A stretch of DNA of 59,873 bases from CAIVAT01 sp964455285 (GTDB lineage Bacteria; Bacteroidota; Bacteroidia; Bacteroidales; FEN-979), in the NCBI GenBank assembly GCA_964455285.1, contig CAYVVG010000019.1:1-59873 (forward strand), read 5' to 3'. Below are positions 49,997 through 58,365 of this stretch, one piece after another. Position 1 is the stretch's first letter, and the number at the start of each line of letters is the position of its first letter. A program made the translations under genes and the position numbers. A model generated the notes under the pieces. It saw only the letters and a program-made list of their open reading frames with translations. It was not told the DNA's origin and did no database searches.

Positions 49997-50902
49997 TTAA
50001 AATATCTTTTTCCTTTTAAACCAGATGAAAATGAAGACCGAGATCACCAGCATCACCACCATTACGGCGGGATACCCGTATTTCCATCCCAGTTCGGGCA
50101 TGTTCGCGAAATTCATCCCGTATATACCGACGATGAAGGTGGGCGGGATAAAAAAGATCGACACAACCGTTAGCATCTTCATCACCTCGTTGGTCTTGAC
50201 CGACATGATCGACAGGTAAATCGTCGACAGGTTCGCGGCATCGTCGTGGGTCTCGTCAAGGCTGAGGGTCAGTTTCACCAGGAGATCCCTGACATCCTGC
50301 AGGGCGGCGGCATCTTCGGGGGTGGTGACATGCTGAAGGATCACCTCCCGGGTGAGGCTGATGATGCGACGGTTCAGCCGGCAGTTGTTCTTCAGGTAAT
50401 AGAGTTGTTCCAGGGTGATCCGCGACTGTTTCCTTGTAAATACGAGCTTTTCCATCCGGTCGATCCTTTCTGAAAGCTGTTCTGTCACCGGTTCGAATGA
50501 TTGTACGGCATAATGCATGATCCGTGTCACGATCTCAGCCGGTTCGCGGATCAGCTTCGTTTCCAGTAACTTTTCCCGGATCTCGCCCACGATGGCGGCA
50601 TGCACCCGGTGTACCGTCAGGATCATCCGGTCATTGTAGAAGACCGCGATCTTGTTGCTCATCTGCTGGATGGACGACGGGTTGAGGGCTTTATCGTTGT
50701 ACACGCGCAGGATGAGAAAGGTAAAATTCTCGAGCGCCTCCTTTTTCGGAAGGTGGGCCGGTTCGAGACAGTCGGCCAGCGCATGGTAGTCGAGGTCGTA
50801 CTTCTTCGAGAACTCTTTCAGTTCCGCGGGATCCGGATCGGTGATGTCGATCCATTCCGTCCGGTCATTTTTCCAGGTCGAGATCTTCAGTTCCTTCGTC
50901 AT
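49997..50902 (-). CDS. corA: CorA-family magnesium/cobalt transporter
   Basis: 301 aa from ATG 50902 (an in-frame GTG at 50923 is less likely). The N-terminal cytoplasmic domain (about residues 1-240) is mixed alpha/beta with the long helix typical of CorA (SERIDRMEKLVF...). Two membrane helices follow: TVVSIFFIPPTFIVGIYGMNF, with the signature GMN at 262-264 that forms the pore mouth and binds hydrated Mg2+, and YPAVMVVMLVISVFIFIWF. The positively charged tail KRKKIF is also typical. CorA is a homopentameric channel for Mg2+ uptake. The length is normal. The stop codon abuts a GTCACGC array, beyond which lies the interrupted methyltransferase. Upstream are two tandem 52-bp repeats and the C25 peptidase gene. 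Confidence 0.93.
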   Translation of the reverse strand: MTKELKISTWKNDRTEWIDITDPDPAELKEFSKKYDLDYHALADCLEPAHLPKKEALENFTFLILRVYNDKALNPSSIQQMSNKIAVFYNDRMILTVHRVHAAIVGEIREKLLETKLIREPAEIVTRIMHYAVQSFEPVTEQLSERIDRMEKLVFTRKQSRITLEQLYYLKNNCRLNRRIISLTREVILQHVTTPEDAAALQDVRDLLVKLTLSLDETHDDAANLSTIYLSIMSVKTNEVMKMLTVVSIFFIPPTFIVGIYGMNFANMPELGWKYGYPAVMVVMLVISVFIFIWFKRKKIF

Positions 50903-50931
50903 ATTGTAAAAGTTATCACACACTCACCACG

Positions 50932-51035
50932 CACCCCACCCCGGCCTGCGGCCACCCCTCCCCAAACAGGGAGGGGAAATCAGCACCCCACCCCGGCCTG
51001 CGGCCACCCCTCCCCAAACAGGGAGGGGAAATCAC
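50932..51035. repeat. Two tandem 52-bp GC-rich repeats
   Basis: 50932-50983 and 50984-51035 are nearly identical: CACCCCACCCCGGCCTGCGG, then CCACCCCTCCCCAAACAGGGAGGGGAAATCA split by a CCCCTCCC/GGGAGGGG hairpin. They lie directly behind the stop of the C25 peptidase gene (51039) and before corA, and may serve as its terminator. Confidence 0.88.
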
Positions 51036-51038
51036 GAT

Positions 51039-53123
51039 TTACGGCGCCCCCATCGTCACTGTCCCGTACACCACCAGCGATTTTCCGGCAGGGATGGTGA
51101 TGTTTGCCCCGCCGAGAACGGTCAGGTGATGGCACCGGTTCGTGTTCAGCGTGTTTACAACCGGGTCGTTGGGCGTGTCGGGGATGGTAATGTCGCTGAG
51201 GGATCCGGGAACCCGGCCGGGATTCCAGTTTCCCGGTTTGTTCCAATCAGAATCGATGGCGCCGGTCCATGTGACGGGGTGGAACGTGTCGGGTTCCTGG
51301 GTGAAAATTTCCAGGGCAGGATCACCGAACACGTTGCAGCAGTAGTGCACCCATCGTTGAGCTCCCGGTTCAAATTCGCCCGGGAGTGAAACGAAGGATG
51401 CCGTTTCGATCTTTGAAAGCCGGTGTGCTGTTCCGATATGCCGGTCGGGAAGGGTGTCGGTGTAAAGGGCATTCACGAATTCGCGCTGCAGGTGTTGGGA
51501 AGGGCCGTCGGTGGTACCCTGGTTGAACCATCCGTAGCGGGAATTGAACACCCCGGCGACGAGCCAGTTGTCGATCGACACGGCTTTGGCGGCGATACAG
51601 CCGCCGGACGCGTCGAAGGCGCCGTCGTAACAACCCTGGGTGTAGAGGAACTGGAAATTGTGGATGATCCCGTTCACCTGGGAGAAGTTGGCATTGGTGA
51701 CCGACGACATGTTCAGTCGCATCATGTAGGTGGTATTGGCATGGCCGAGGTGGTGAATGAAGGAGTTTCCCTGGTTGATCGTGGTCAGCAGCTGGGCTGC
51801 GCTCCACTGCCAGTAATTGAGTGGCGAAGCGGAGATCAGGGTATCATAGAGGGTGGTGATCTGGTTGGTGGCGGAGGGAATGCCGTGGGTAAAATAGCCG
51901 TTATCCCCGTGGTTGTCGATGAGCAGGTCCATGTAATCGCTGCCGAAGGTGATCGGGTCGTGGTAAAGGTATTCGCCCGCCAGCAGCGGTTTTGCGAATT
52001 CCCCCGGTACGGGGTCGGTCTGGTATGCGATGGTTTTCCTGATCATCCGGTGAAGAGCGGCGGTATCCGTAACGGTGAAGCGGGCCACGGAGAGATCGGG
52101 CAGCAGGTCGGGATTGTCGGCGATCTCGGCATAGATGTGGTTGCCATTGGCATCGTAGTTGCCGTCGAGTCCCGAAAAGTAGAGGTCGGCGGGGATGCTG
52201 GCATCGGTATAGTAGGTGCCGGACGAGTTTACCTGGCAGTAGAAACCGCGGGCCGGTAGCAGGGGGGGGAGGCCGGCCAGCAACACATAGTCGATGCCGT
52301 GATTCTGATACTGCCCGATGATGAAATTCCTGATCTTTTCCTGCAGGTCATACCCGGTGGAGACCTGGATGATGCTGTCGGTGGTCACCACCCGCAGGGA
52401 GAGTCCCCGCTGGGAGTAAAGGCTGATGAGCGGCTGGAATTCGTTTTTAAAGGTAACCGGTGAAACGATAAGATAGTCAAAAGGGTCGAGGGGCGCCGTC
52501 GCAGGCGGATAGAGGCCGGCCATTTCCGGATTCATGGCGAGGGCAAGGGCGGGGTTTCCGGCCCGCCCCGGCATCCGTCGGTTTGCAAGAGATCGGGAGG
52601 CCTCCGGGGCGGGCCGGGAGGTTACCCTGACAGTGACGCAGGCTGAATAACGAAACATCCGGTCGGCGGGGTAATAGATCGCAGGTGTGAACGAGCACAA
52701 GGCGAGCCCGTATCCGTTGAGGTACTGGGTCATCAGGTGTCCGGTTCGTTGCACGGGATATGCTTCCCGGGATTGGTAGAGGGTTGTATTCATCACCAGC
52801 CGGTCGTCGCCCGGCCAGCCGGTCGGACGGGGTGGTTGCTGCGGGAAGAGCAGGACAGGGCCGGGCAGGGAGGTTTCCGTGCCGGGGATCAATTCGACGG
52901 TGACGGCTTCTTCGCCGGGGGGAAGCAACAGGGCCACGGTATGCCAGGGAAGCTGAGGCTCGCCCGGGATGCCGGAAAGAACGGTATTTGGAAAGTTAAC
53001 CGTCCGGTATATGCCCTTTTGTTCAACCGACGGATTGCCGAAGAAAAAGGTTTTCTCCACAACTCCGCCCCTGGCCAGGCATCCTGCCAGTGTTGCGATG
53101 ATCAATCCTGCAATCTGTTTCAT
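51039..53123 (-). CDS. Gingipain-like C25 family cysteine peptidase without T9SS sorting domain
   Basis: 694 aa from ATG 53123 (MKQIAGLIIATLAGC, possibly a lipoprotein signal with Cys15). An in-frame extension to 53216 runs through an 18-bp repeat and is not the start. The N-terminal region resembles the gingipain propeptide (about residues 22-200). The C25 domain (about 214-620) has FDYLIVSP, the catalytic His in HHLGHANTT (His461) and the catalytic Cys in TQGCYDGAFD (Cys498), so it should be active. C25 enzymes in Bacteroidota are usually T9SS cargo. This one ends in a WTGAIDSDWNKPGNWNPGRVP module that normally precedes a sorting domain, then stops at LVVYGTVTMGAP with no LFPNP/GLYFVK part. 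Tandem repeats follow at once. It starts 10 bp after the GT87 gene in an apparent operon. Confidence 0.85.
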   Translation of the reverse strand: MKQIAGLIIATLAGCLARGGVVEKTFFFGNPSVEQKGIYRTVNFPNTVLSGIPGEPQLPWHTVALLLPPGEEAVTVELIPGTETSLPGPVLLFPQQPPRPTGWPGDDRLVMNTTLYQSREAYPVQRTGHLMTQYLNGYGLALCSFTPAIYYPADRMFRYSACVTVRVTSRPAPEASRSLANRRMPGRAGNPALALAMNPEMAGLYPPATAPLDPFDYLIVSPVTFKNEFQPLISLYSQRGLSLRVVTTDSIIQVSTGYDLQEKIRNFIIGQYQNHGIDYVLLAGLPPLLPARGFYCQVNSSGTYYTDASIPADLYFSGLDGNYDANGNHIYAEIADNPDLLPDLSVARFTVTDTAALHRMIRKTIAYQTDPVPGEFAKPLLAGEYLYHDPITFGSDYMDLLIDNHGDNGYFTHGIPSATNQITTLYDTLISASPLNYWQWSAAQLLTTINQGNSFIHHLGHANTTYMMRLNMSSVTNANFSQVNGIIHNFQFLYTQGCYDGAFDASGGCIAAKAVSIDNWLVAGVFNSRYGWFNQGTTDGPSQHLQREFVNALYTDTLPDRHIGTAHRLSKIETASFVSLPGEFEPGAQRWVHYCCNVFGDPALEIFTQEPDTFHPVTWTGAIDSDWNKPGNWNPGRVPGSLSDITIPDTPNDPVVNTLNTNRCHHLTVLGGANITIPAGKSLVVYGTVTMGAP

Positions 53124-53133
53124 AATCAGATAA

Positions 53134-54345
53134 TTAATATTTACCCACCCTGACGGGGTCCTCCACCCTGTCGGGGTCCCCCACCCTGTCGGGGTGGGGC
53201 GGGTGCAATAATTCATAAACCATGATCAACCAGGCTAATATACACGGAACCGCCTTGATCCCCCAAGGTTCGAAAAAACCGGTACGGATGAATTTCGGCC
53301 AGAGATCGGTTGCAGCCAGCGAGGTAAACACGAACACCAGGCCCGCAACCACCATCGTGACCGGGATGCGTTTTCGGGTTAAGAACCAAAGCCATACAGC
53401 CGAAGTGGCAATGACAAAGGTGGGCGACTCGGCCTTGTGATTGAAGATCACCATCCAGACCATGATCGCGCAAAGAAGCAGGACCCGGCTGCCATGGGTA
53501 CCGAAACGCCCTCGCCGGAGCAGCGGCAGGCAAAGCAGTGCGAACGCCGTAACGGCCGCCGGCACCTGCGATACATGCACCCCGAACCATTGCTGCAGCC
53601 ACCCCATGACAGAGAGACCCACAGAAGCGGCATGATCGCTGCGCAGCATGTCGAGGTAATTCCGGTATTGCGCGATCAGGCCCCCGAACCCGGTCCAGGG
53701 CAGGGGCATCATCCACAGCAATACCAACCACCCGGCCGTGTACAGGATACTTTTCAATTTCCCCGGATATAACAACAGCAGGATGATGGCGGCGAATCCG
53801 AACAACTTGATGTAAAAGGTGGCGACCAGGCACAATGTCGCTGCAACCGGTTTGCCTTTTTCAAAAAATCCGAAACCCAGCAGGATCAGTGCGGCCACCA
53901 GGAGATTGCTCTGGCTGTTTTGAAGGGAGGTCATGGCATCGGCCGCCGCCAGAAGTAAAAGAAAGATCTTCCTGCGGCTGTCAGGAACCGGCAATGCCTG
54001 AACCGCCAGAAAAAAGAGGAGTGCATTCAACAGGTTCCAGAAAGCGAGTCCGAGCCAGTCGGGGAACATCGAAAAAAAGCCGAAAAGCAGGGCAAAGGTC
54101 GGACTGTACTTGAACAGGTCCCAGTGTTCTCCGGGCCATGCACAATAAAGGTTCCTTCCCTCCACCAGGTGCTCATGGCTGCACCGGAAGATCACATAAT
54201 TGTTGTATTTCGTCACGGTCTCCCCTCCCCCGGCCTGAGTCCGCCGGGTAAGCGTCACGGCCTGGACGGCAGCAGCCGCCGCCAGGAGAAAATAGAGGGC
54301 GAATAACAGGTAGCTATTCCGCGAAATGGCACCGATCCGGGACAT
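53134..54345 (-). CDS. GT87 (DUF2029) polyprenyl-phosphate-dependent glycosyltransferase
   Basis: 403 aa, about ten membrane helices. NLYCAWPGEHWDLFKYSPTFALLF (about residues 65-88) is the typical GT87/DUF2029 loop after the first helix; an Asp/Glu in the first loops usually acts in catalysis. Known members are mannosyltransferases that use polyprenyl-phosphate sugars, as in mycobacterial PimE; the substrate here is unknown. The C-terminal tail (HPDRVGDPDRVEDPVRVGKY) is encoded by three 18-bp tandem repeats and is probably not part of the fold. The start ATG overlaps the stop of the GNAT gene (TAATG). The C25 peptidase starts 10 bp downstream. Confidence 0.82.
   Translation of the reverse strand: MSRIGAISRNSYLLFALYFLLAAAAAVQAVTLTRRTQAGGGETVTKYNNYVIFRCSHEHLVEGRNLYCAWPGEHWDLFKYSPTFALLFGFFSMFPDWLGLAFWNLLNALLFFLAVQALPVPDSRRKIFLLLLAAADAMTSLQNSQSNLLVAALILLGFGFFEKGKPVAATLCLVATFYIKLFGFAAIILLLLYPGKLKSILYTAGWLVLLWMMPLPWTGFGGLIAQYRNYLDMLRSDHAASVGLSVMGWLQQWFGVHVSQVPAAVTAFALLCLPLLRRGRFGTHGSRVLLLCAIMVWMVIFNHKAESPTFVIATSAVWLWFLTRKRIPVTMVVAGLVFVFTSLAATDLWPKFIRTGFFEPWGIKAVPCILAWLIMVYELLHPPHPDRVGDPDRVEDPVRVGKY
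53145..53198. repeat. Three tandem 18-bp repeats at the 3' end of the GT87 gene
   Basis: CCACCCTGACGGGGTCCT, CCACCCTGTCGGGGTCCC, CCACCCTGTCGGGGTGGG. The 18-bp period keeps the frame and codes for DPDRVG-like hexapeptides. Each unit can form a CCACCC/GGGGTGG hairpin. Confidence 0.88.
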
Positions 54346-54869
54346 TAAACGGGTCTTAAAATACTGTATATCAACTCATCCAAATACCGACCGTTCTTGT
54401 ACAACGCCATTGCAAACCGTCCTTCCAGCCGCAGTCCCGCCTTTTCCAGCACACGCTGCGAAGCCAGGTTGGTCGAATAGGGTCGGGCAAAGATCCGGTT
54501 GATATCGAGGGTTTTAAATCCATATTCAACCATCTGCCCGACCGCACCCGTCATGATCCCTTTCCCCCAGAAGGGTTCCGCCAGCCAGTAGCCCATTTCC
54601 GCATTCATGCGGTGCACGTCTGACTGCCGGTGCAGACCGATGGCGCCGCAGGGAATTTGTTCGACCTCGATGGCGAAGATCAGGGGTGGATCTTCCTGCA
54701 TGGCCCGGGTGATAAACTCGATGCCGTGGTCGCGGGTATAGGGATGCGGAAAGGCATCGGTCAGGTTGCCGGCGATCTTCCGGTTGTCGGCAAAGCGCAC
54801 CAGATGGTCGAGATCTTCCATCCTCCAAGGGCGGAGAACGAACGGACAGGTATCGGGACCGGTCATCAT
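54345..54869 (-). CDS. GNAT N-acetyltransferase (RimJ/RimL type)
   Basis: 174 aa from ATG 54869 (54866 is also possible). The in-frame extension to 55040 is upstream non-coding DNA and would overlap the neighbouring promoter region. Family landmarks: FVLRPWRMEDLDHLVRFADN, EMGYWLAEPFWGKGIMTGAVGQMVEYGF (acetyl-CoA-binding segment), LDINRIFARPYSTNLASQRVLEKAGLRLEG and YLDELIYSIL. RimJ/RimL-type enzymes acetylate N-terminal amines of proteins or small amines; the substrate is not predictable. The last base of its stop codon is the first base of the GT87 ATG, so the two are translationally coupled. Confidence 0.87.
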   Translation of the reverse strand: MMTGPDTCPFVLRPWRMEDLDHLVRFADNRKIAGNLTDAFPHPYTRDHGIEFITRAMQEDPPLIFAIEVEQIPCGAIGLHRQSDVHRMNAEMGYWLAEPFWGKGIMTGAVGQMVEYGFKTLDINRIFARPYSTNLASQRVLEKAGLRLEGRFAMALYKNGRYLDELIYSILRPV

Positions 54870-55065
54870 ACCCACAAATGTATGATATTTAGCCGACGCG
54901 CCATTTTTCCTGACATCGAAATTCAGTGGGATGAATATTTCCGGGAAGCAGATACCTGATCCGCAATGGGAAAATTTCCCTGCGGGCAGGCTCCGTTGAT
55001 ATCCCGGAACATGAACCGGGTGATAAAAAGCGGGCAGCATCCGTTATTGTCTGGCATAATTATTG

Positions 55066-55073
55066 TAAATTTG
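55066..55073 (+). promoter_or_regulatory. -7 box of the surface lipoprotein gene
   Basis: TAAATTTG fits TAnnTTTG, with TTATTG about 16-20 bp upstream as a candidate -33 element. Transcription would start near 55081, with a short leader to ATG 55105. Confidence 0.6.
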
Positions 55074-55104
55074 CACATCAAATTCAAACTAATCTACCAA
55101 CATT

Positions 55105-55998
55105 ATGAAAACATTACGTGCATTGCTCGGCCTGGCACTGGTCTCAGGCCTGGTATTTTTTACCTCCTGCAGCAAAGATGAGGATACGCAGGATCTGGCT
55201 CCCACCATCAATTTCGTCGGAGGTTCCGGGTACATCTCCGCCAACGCCACACTGGATGTGAATGAAGATTTCAAGGTCGGGATCAATGCCTTTTCCAACA
55301 CGAATTCGGGTGCAAAACTGACCAAGCTGACGATCACCCGCGTATTCAACAACAATATCGTTTCGCAGGATACGACCTTCAGCCTGAGTACGATCAACCT
55401 GGTCATCAACGCCACCGCCAACAGCCAGGTCGGACAGGAAAAATGGTATTTCAAGGTGACCGACAAGGACGGACAGACCAAAGAGGTCAGCTTCACCATC
55501 ACTACGGTAGCCGGCTCAGGACCGATCAACACCTTCACCATGAAGATCATGGGTGCACAGGGTTCCTCCACCGGCAGCTCCTTTGCTTCGATCGACGGCA
55601 CGGTTTACTCCCTGGCCAATGCCAAGACCAACGCTTCAAAAGTTGACTGGCTCTATTTCTACGGCGCCACCAACCTGGCCACCCTCGCCGCACCGAACGA
55701 TGCCGATGCCATCATCGTGTTCAGCGATCCCACCAACGGATTGGCCACCTGGGCGCTCCGGAATGCCACCAAATTCAAGAAGGTGACCGACGCCATCAAC
55801 TGGGCCGACATCACCACCGACGATGTGATCGTAGCACAAACGGCATCCGGTGTGACCGCTACCAAGGTCAACAGCCTGGCCGCCAACAATGTCCTCGCTT
55901 TCATCACCGCCGGCGGCAAGAAGGGCATGATCAAGGTGGAAAGCATCAGCGGCACCACCGACGGTACCATCACCATCTCGGTGAAGGTCCAGCAATAG
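55105..55998 (+). CDS. Surface-exposed lipoprotein, function unknown
   Basis: 297 aa. A lipoprotein signal (MKTLRALLGLALVSGLVFFTSC) is followed directly by SKDED after the Cys. A Lys and acidic residues at this place form the Bacteroidota lipoprotein export signal, so the protein is probably exposed on the cell surface. The rest has beta-rich, Ig-like sequence (about residues 35-145; FKVGINAFSNTNSGAKLTKLTI, KWYFKVTDKDGQTKEVSFTI) and a C-terminal domain (about 150-297; SFASIDGTVYSLANAK, VDWLYFYGATNLATLAAPNDADAI) seen in other Bacteroidota lipoproteins without known function. It is a single gene with its own promoter and a strong terminator. Confidence 0.85.
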   Translation: MKTLRALLGLALVSGLVFFTSCSKDEDTQDLAPTINFVGGSGYISANATLDVNEDFKVGINAFSNTNSGAKLTKLTITRVFNNNIVSQDTTFSLSTINLVINATANSQVGQEKWYFKVTDKDGQTKEVSFTITTVAGSGPINTFTMKIMGAQGSSTGSSFASIDGTVYSLANAKTNASKVDWLYFYGATNLATLAAPNDADAIIVFSDPTNGLATWALRNATKFKKVTDAINWADITTDDVIVAQTASGVTATKVNSLAANNVLAFITAGGKKGMIKVESISGTTDGTITISVKVQQ

Positions 55999-56038
55999 TA
56001 TTTCTGCACCAGTAGATAACCGGCTTATTCCAAGACCT

Positions 56039-56073
56039 GCAGAGACGCAAGATTTTGCGTCTCTGCTTTTTTT
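56039..56073 (+). terminator. Rho-independent terminator after the lipoprotein gene
   Basis: A perfect 12-bp stem GCAGAGACGCAA / TTGCGTCTCTGC with a GATT loop, followed by T7. Confidence 0.95.
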
Positions 56074-56098
56074 ATGTCGTCATGCGTAATTCAGGCAA

Positions 56099-56914
56099 CT
56101 ACGGCAGTGAAATTTTGAATTGCTGATAGGTGTCGGCGAACAGCTGACCGTGCACCCCGCCCAGCGACTGGAAGGTCTCGTTGATCTTTTCCAGCCGGTT
56201 TTCGGGGGAGGGATGGGTGCTCAGGAAGGCCGGCGTGGAGGATTGCCCTTCGAGTTTAGTGAAGAAATCGCCCAGCGAGGCGGCATCGTACGGGGTGGGG
56301 TAGAGATACCTGACGGCCGCGGCATCGGCGGCATACTCTTTGGTGCGGCCGTAGGCCAGGTTTCCCAGGCCCTGGGCGAGGCCGGCGGCCACCTGGGCCA
56401 GCTGCGACGGATTGCTGCCCAGGATCAGGCTGAGCAGAAACTCTTCACCGTATTGCAGGGTCAGCATTTCCGACGTGTGACGAAGGTCGGCATGGGCCAT
56501 TTCGTGCGCCATCACCCCCGCAAACTGGGCTTCGTTGTCGAGCAGCTTGATGATCCCGGTATAAAAATACATGTTCCCGCCGGGCACACAGAACGCGTTG
56601 ACCACCGCGTCGTTGCGGATGATCCGGCATCTCCAGGTGAAGGTGCCGCCATAATGGACCTTCCCGCCGGCCAGAACGGAGTTCCGGATCCGGTAGAGAT
56701 GCTGGTATGCCGCCGGGTACTGGGCCGAATCGAGGATGGGATACTCGGCGGGGTTGTTCATGATCTCATTGTCGACCTGCTTTCCCAGGGTGATGTCATC
56801 CTGGATGGTAAAAATCGTGAGGGGAATGGTGTTGTCTCCCTTCTTGCAGGAGCCCAGCGCCAGTGCCATCATCAGCAGAATCACGAAACCGGTTCTTTTT
56901 TTCAGTGTTTTCAT
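56099..56914 (-). CDS. M48-type zinc metallopeptidase, lipoprotein
   Basis: 271 aa from ATG 56914, which starts a lipoprotein signal (MKTLKKRTGFVILLMMALALGSC, Cys23). An in-frame extension to 56974 overlaps the symporter gene and is rejected. It is a peptidase M48/Oma1-BepA-like domain: zinc motif HEMAH at 137-141, third ligand Glu193 in TKEYAADAAA with Asp197, and THPSPENRLEKI near the end, typical of this group. VNAFCVPGGNMYFYTG is the usual edge strand. Such lipoprotein peptidases work in the periplasm on misfolded or misassembled outer-membrane proteins, or in general quality control; its own substrate is unknown. It lies 4 bp after the symporter stop, so they are probably cotranscribed. 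Confidence 0.88.
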   Translation of the reverse strand: MKTLKKRTGFVILLMMALALGSCKKGDNTIPLTIFTIQDDITLGKQVDNEIMNNPAEYPILDSAQYPAAYQHLYRIRNSVLAGGKVHYGGTFTWRCRIIRNDAVVNAFCVPGGNMYFYTGIIKLLDNEAQFAGVMAHEMAHADLRHTSEMLTLQYGEEFLLSLILGSNPSQLAQVAAGLAQGLGNLAYGRTKEYAADAAAVRYLYPTPYDAASLGDFFTKLEGQSSTPAFLSTHPSPENRLEKINETFQSLGGVHGQLFADTYQQFKISLP

Positions 56915-56918
56915 GGGT

Positions 56919-58298
56919 TTATTGGTTTGATGTTTCATGTGTTTCCTGAACAAACTCTCCTTCCCATTTCGCAATGACCACGGTCGCCAGGCAGTTCCCG
57001 ACCACGTTGGTGGCCGTGCGGGCCATATCCATCAGCTCGTCGATGCCGAGGATGATGAAGATGGGCCATACGGGCAGGCCGAAACTGGTGGCGGTTCCCA
57101 GCAGGATCACCAGCGAGGCCCGGGGCACGGCTGCCACTCCCTTGCTGGTCAGCATCAGGGTGAGCATCATCACGATCTGGGTCTCGAACGACAGGTGGAT
57201 CCCGGCCATGTTGGCCACGAATATGGAGGCCATGGCCAGGTACAGTGTGGTGCCGTCGAGGTTGAAACTGTACCCTGTCGGCATGACGAACGATACGATC
57301 TTGCGGGGCACCCCGAACGCCTCCATGTTCTCCATGGCTCTCGGAAGCGCCGATTCGCTGCTGGTCGTGGCAAAAGCGATGGTGGCCGGCTCGGCGACAG
57401 CCTGCGCAAACCGCCTGAGCGGGATCTTCAGGAGGAGCAGGATGGGAAGGAGCACACAGGCAAAGAAGATCAGCAGGGCCACGTACAGGGTGGCCAGCAA
57501 CTCAAACAAATTGACCAGGACGTTCAGCCCCATGTGACCGACGCTGTAAGCGATGGCGGCAAATACGGCAAACGGCGCAAATGCCATTACGATATTGGTG
57601 AATTTGAACATCACGGCCGTAAGCGATTCCGTGAAACGCAGCATCGGAGCCCGGTACTTCTCCTTCACCAGGGCCACAGCGATGCCGAAAAGAATGCTGA
57701 ACACCACGATCTGAAGGACCTGCCCCTCGGCAATCGATTTGGCTATGTTCTCAGGGAAGATATGCAACACAACCGAGTGCCAGTCCTGCGGCGGCACTTC
57801 GGGCAACTTTCCCTGCGTCATCGCCTCCGGAACGGTCACCCCTTTCCCTGCATCGCTGATGTTGATGGCAGCAAGCCCGATGAAGAGGGCGAGGGTGGAC
57901 ACGACCTCGAAGTAGACGATCGATTTCCACCCCATTCTGCCAACCTGCCGGAGGTTTGCATGGCCCGCGATGCCGGTCACCAGGGTGGAAAAGATAAGCG
58001 GGGCGATGATGGTTTTCACCAGGTGAATGAAGATCTGGCTGACAATGTTGAGTTCGCGGGCAATCAGGGGAACATCGTGCCCGAACTCCACGCCGGCCAT
58101 CATGCTCAGGAATATCCAGGTGGTCAGCCTCTTTTTCTTGACTGCATAGAACAGGTAGCATACCAGCGGAATCCACCGGAGCAGGATGAGAACGGAAACC
58201 GGGAACGAGGGAAAAAGATAATGCGCTGCGACATGGGCCGCTGCTGCTACGGTCAGGGTGATCGAAAAAAAGAAGAGAATGCGTCGGGTCGTGAACAT
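56919..58298 (-). CDS. Dicarboxylate/amino acid:cation symporter (DAACS family)
   Basis: 459 aa, eight membrane helices plus two re-entrant hairpins expected. Signatures of the GltP/DctA family are present: FIHLVKTIIAPLIFSTLVTGIA, the Ser-rich hairpin ATTSSESALPRAMENM, PTGYSFNLDGTTLYLAMASIFVANMAG (NLDGT contributes to cation and substrate binding) and DELMDMARTATNVVGN near the end. It should import dicarboxylates, glutamate or aspartate with Na+ or H+; the exact substrate is not clear. The N-terminus has an extra hydrophobic stretch before the first core helix. Its stop is 4 bp from the M48 lipoprotein gene, and 67 bp separate its start from the Ig-like-repeat gene upstream. Confidence 0.92.
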   Translation of the reverse strand: MFTTRRILFFFSITLTVAAAAHVAAHYLFPSFPVSVLILLRWIPLVCYLFYAVKKKRLTTWIFLSMMAGVEFGHDVPLIARELNIVSQIFIHLVKTIIAPLIFSTLVTGIAGHANLRQVGRMGWKSIVYFEVVSTLALFIGLAAINISDAGKGVTVPEAMTQGKLPEVPPQDWHSVVLHIFPENIAKSIAEGQVLQIVVFSILFGIAVALVKEKYRAPMLRFTESLTAVMFKFTNIVMAFAPFAVFAAIAYSVGHMGLNVLVNLFELLATLYVALLIFFACVLLPILLLLKIPLRRFAQAVAEPATIAFATTSSESALPRAMENMEAFGVPRKIVSFVMPTGYSFNLDGTTLYLAMASIFVANMAGIHLSFETQIVMMLTLMLTSKGVAAVPRASLVILLGTATSFGLPVWPIFIILGIDELMDMARTATNVVGNCLATVVIAKWEGEFVQETHETSNQ

Positions 58299-58365
58299 AT
58301 CGCCGGATGACGGAGGGTAAAGATAAGTAAATTCCCGTCATCCGGCGAAACGTTCCCGTCGGCGA

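Noticed and set aside
53124..53216. N-terminal extension of the C25 peptidase (Thr/Gly/Trp-rich)
   Set aside because: It is the 18-bp repeat read in another frame; a signal peptide starts at ATG 53123.
54875..54882. Promoter -7 box (TACATTTG on the minus strand) for the GNAT gene
   Set aside because: It fits the consensus but lies only 6-13 bp before the ATG and has no TTG at the right distance; a leaderless start is possible but unsupported.
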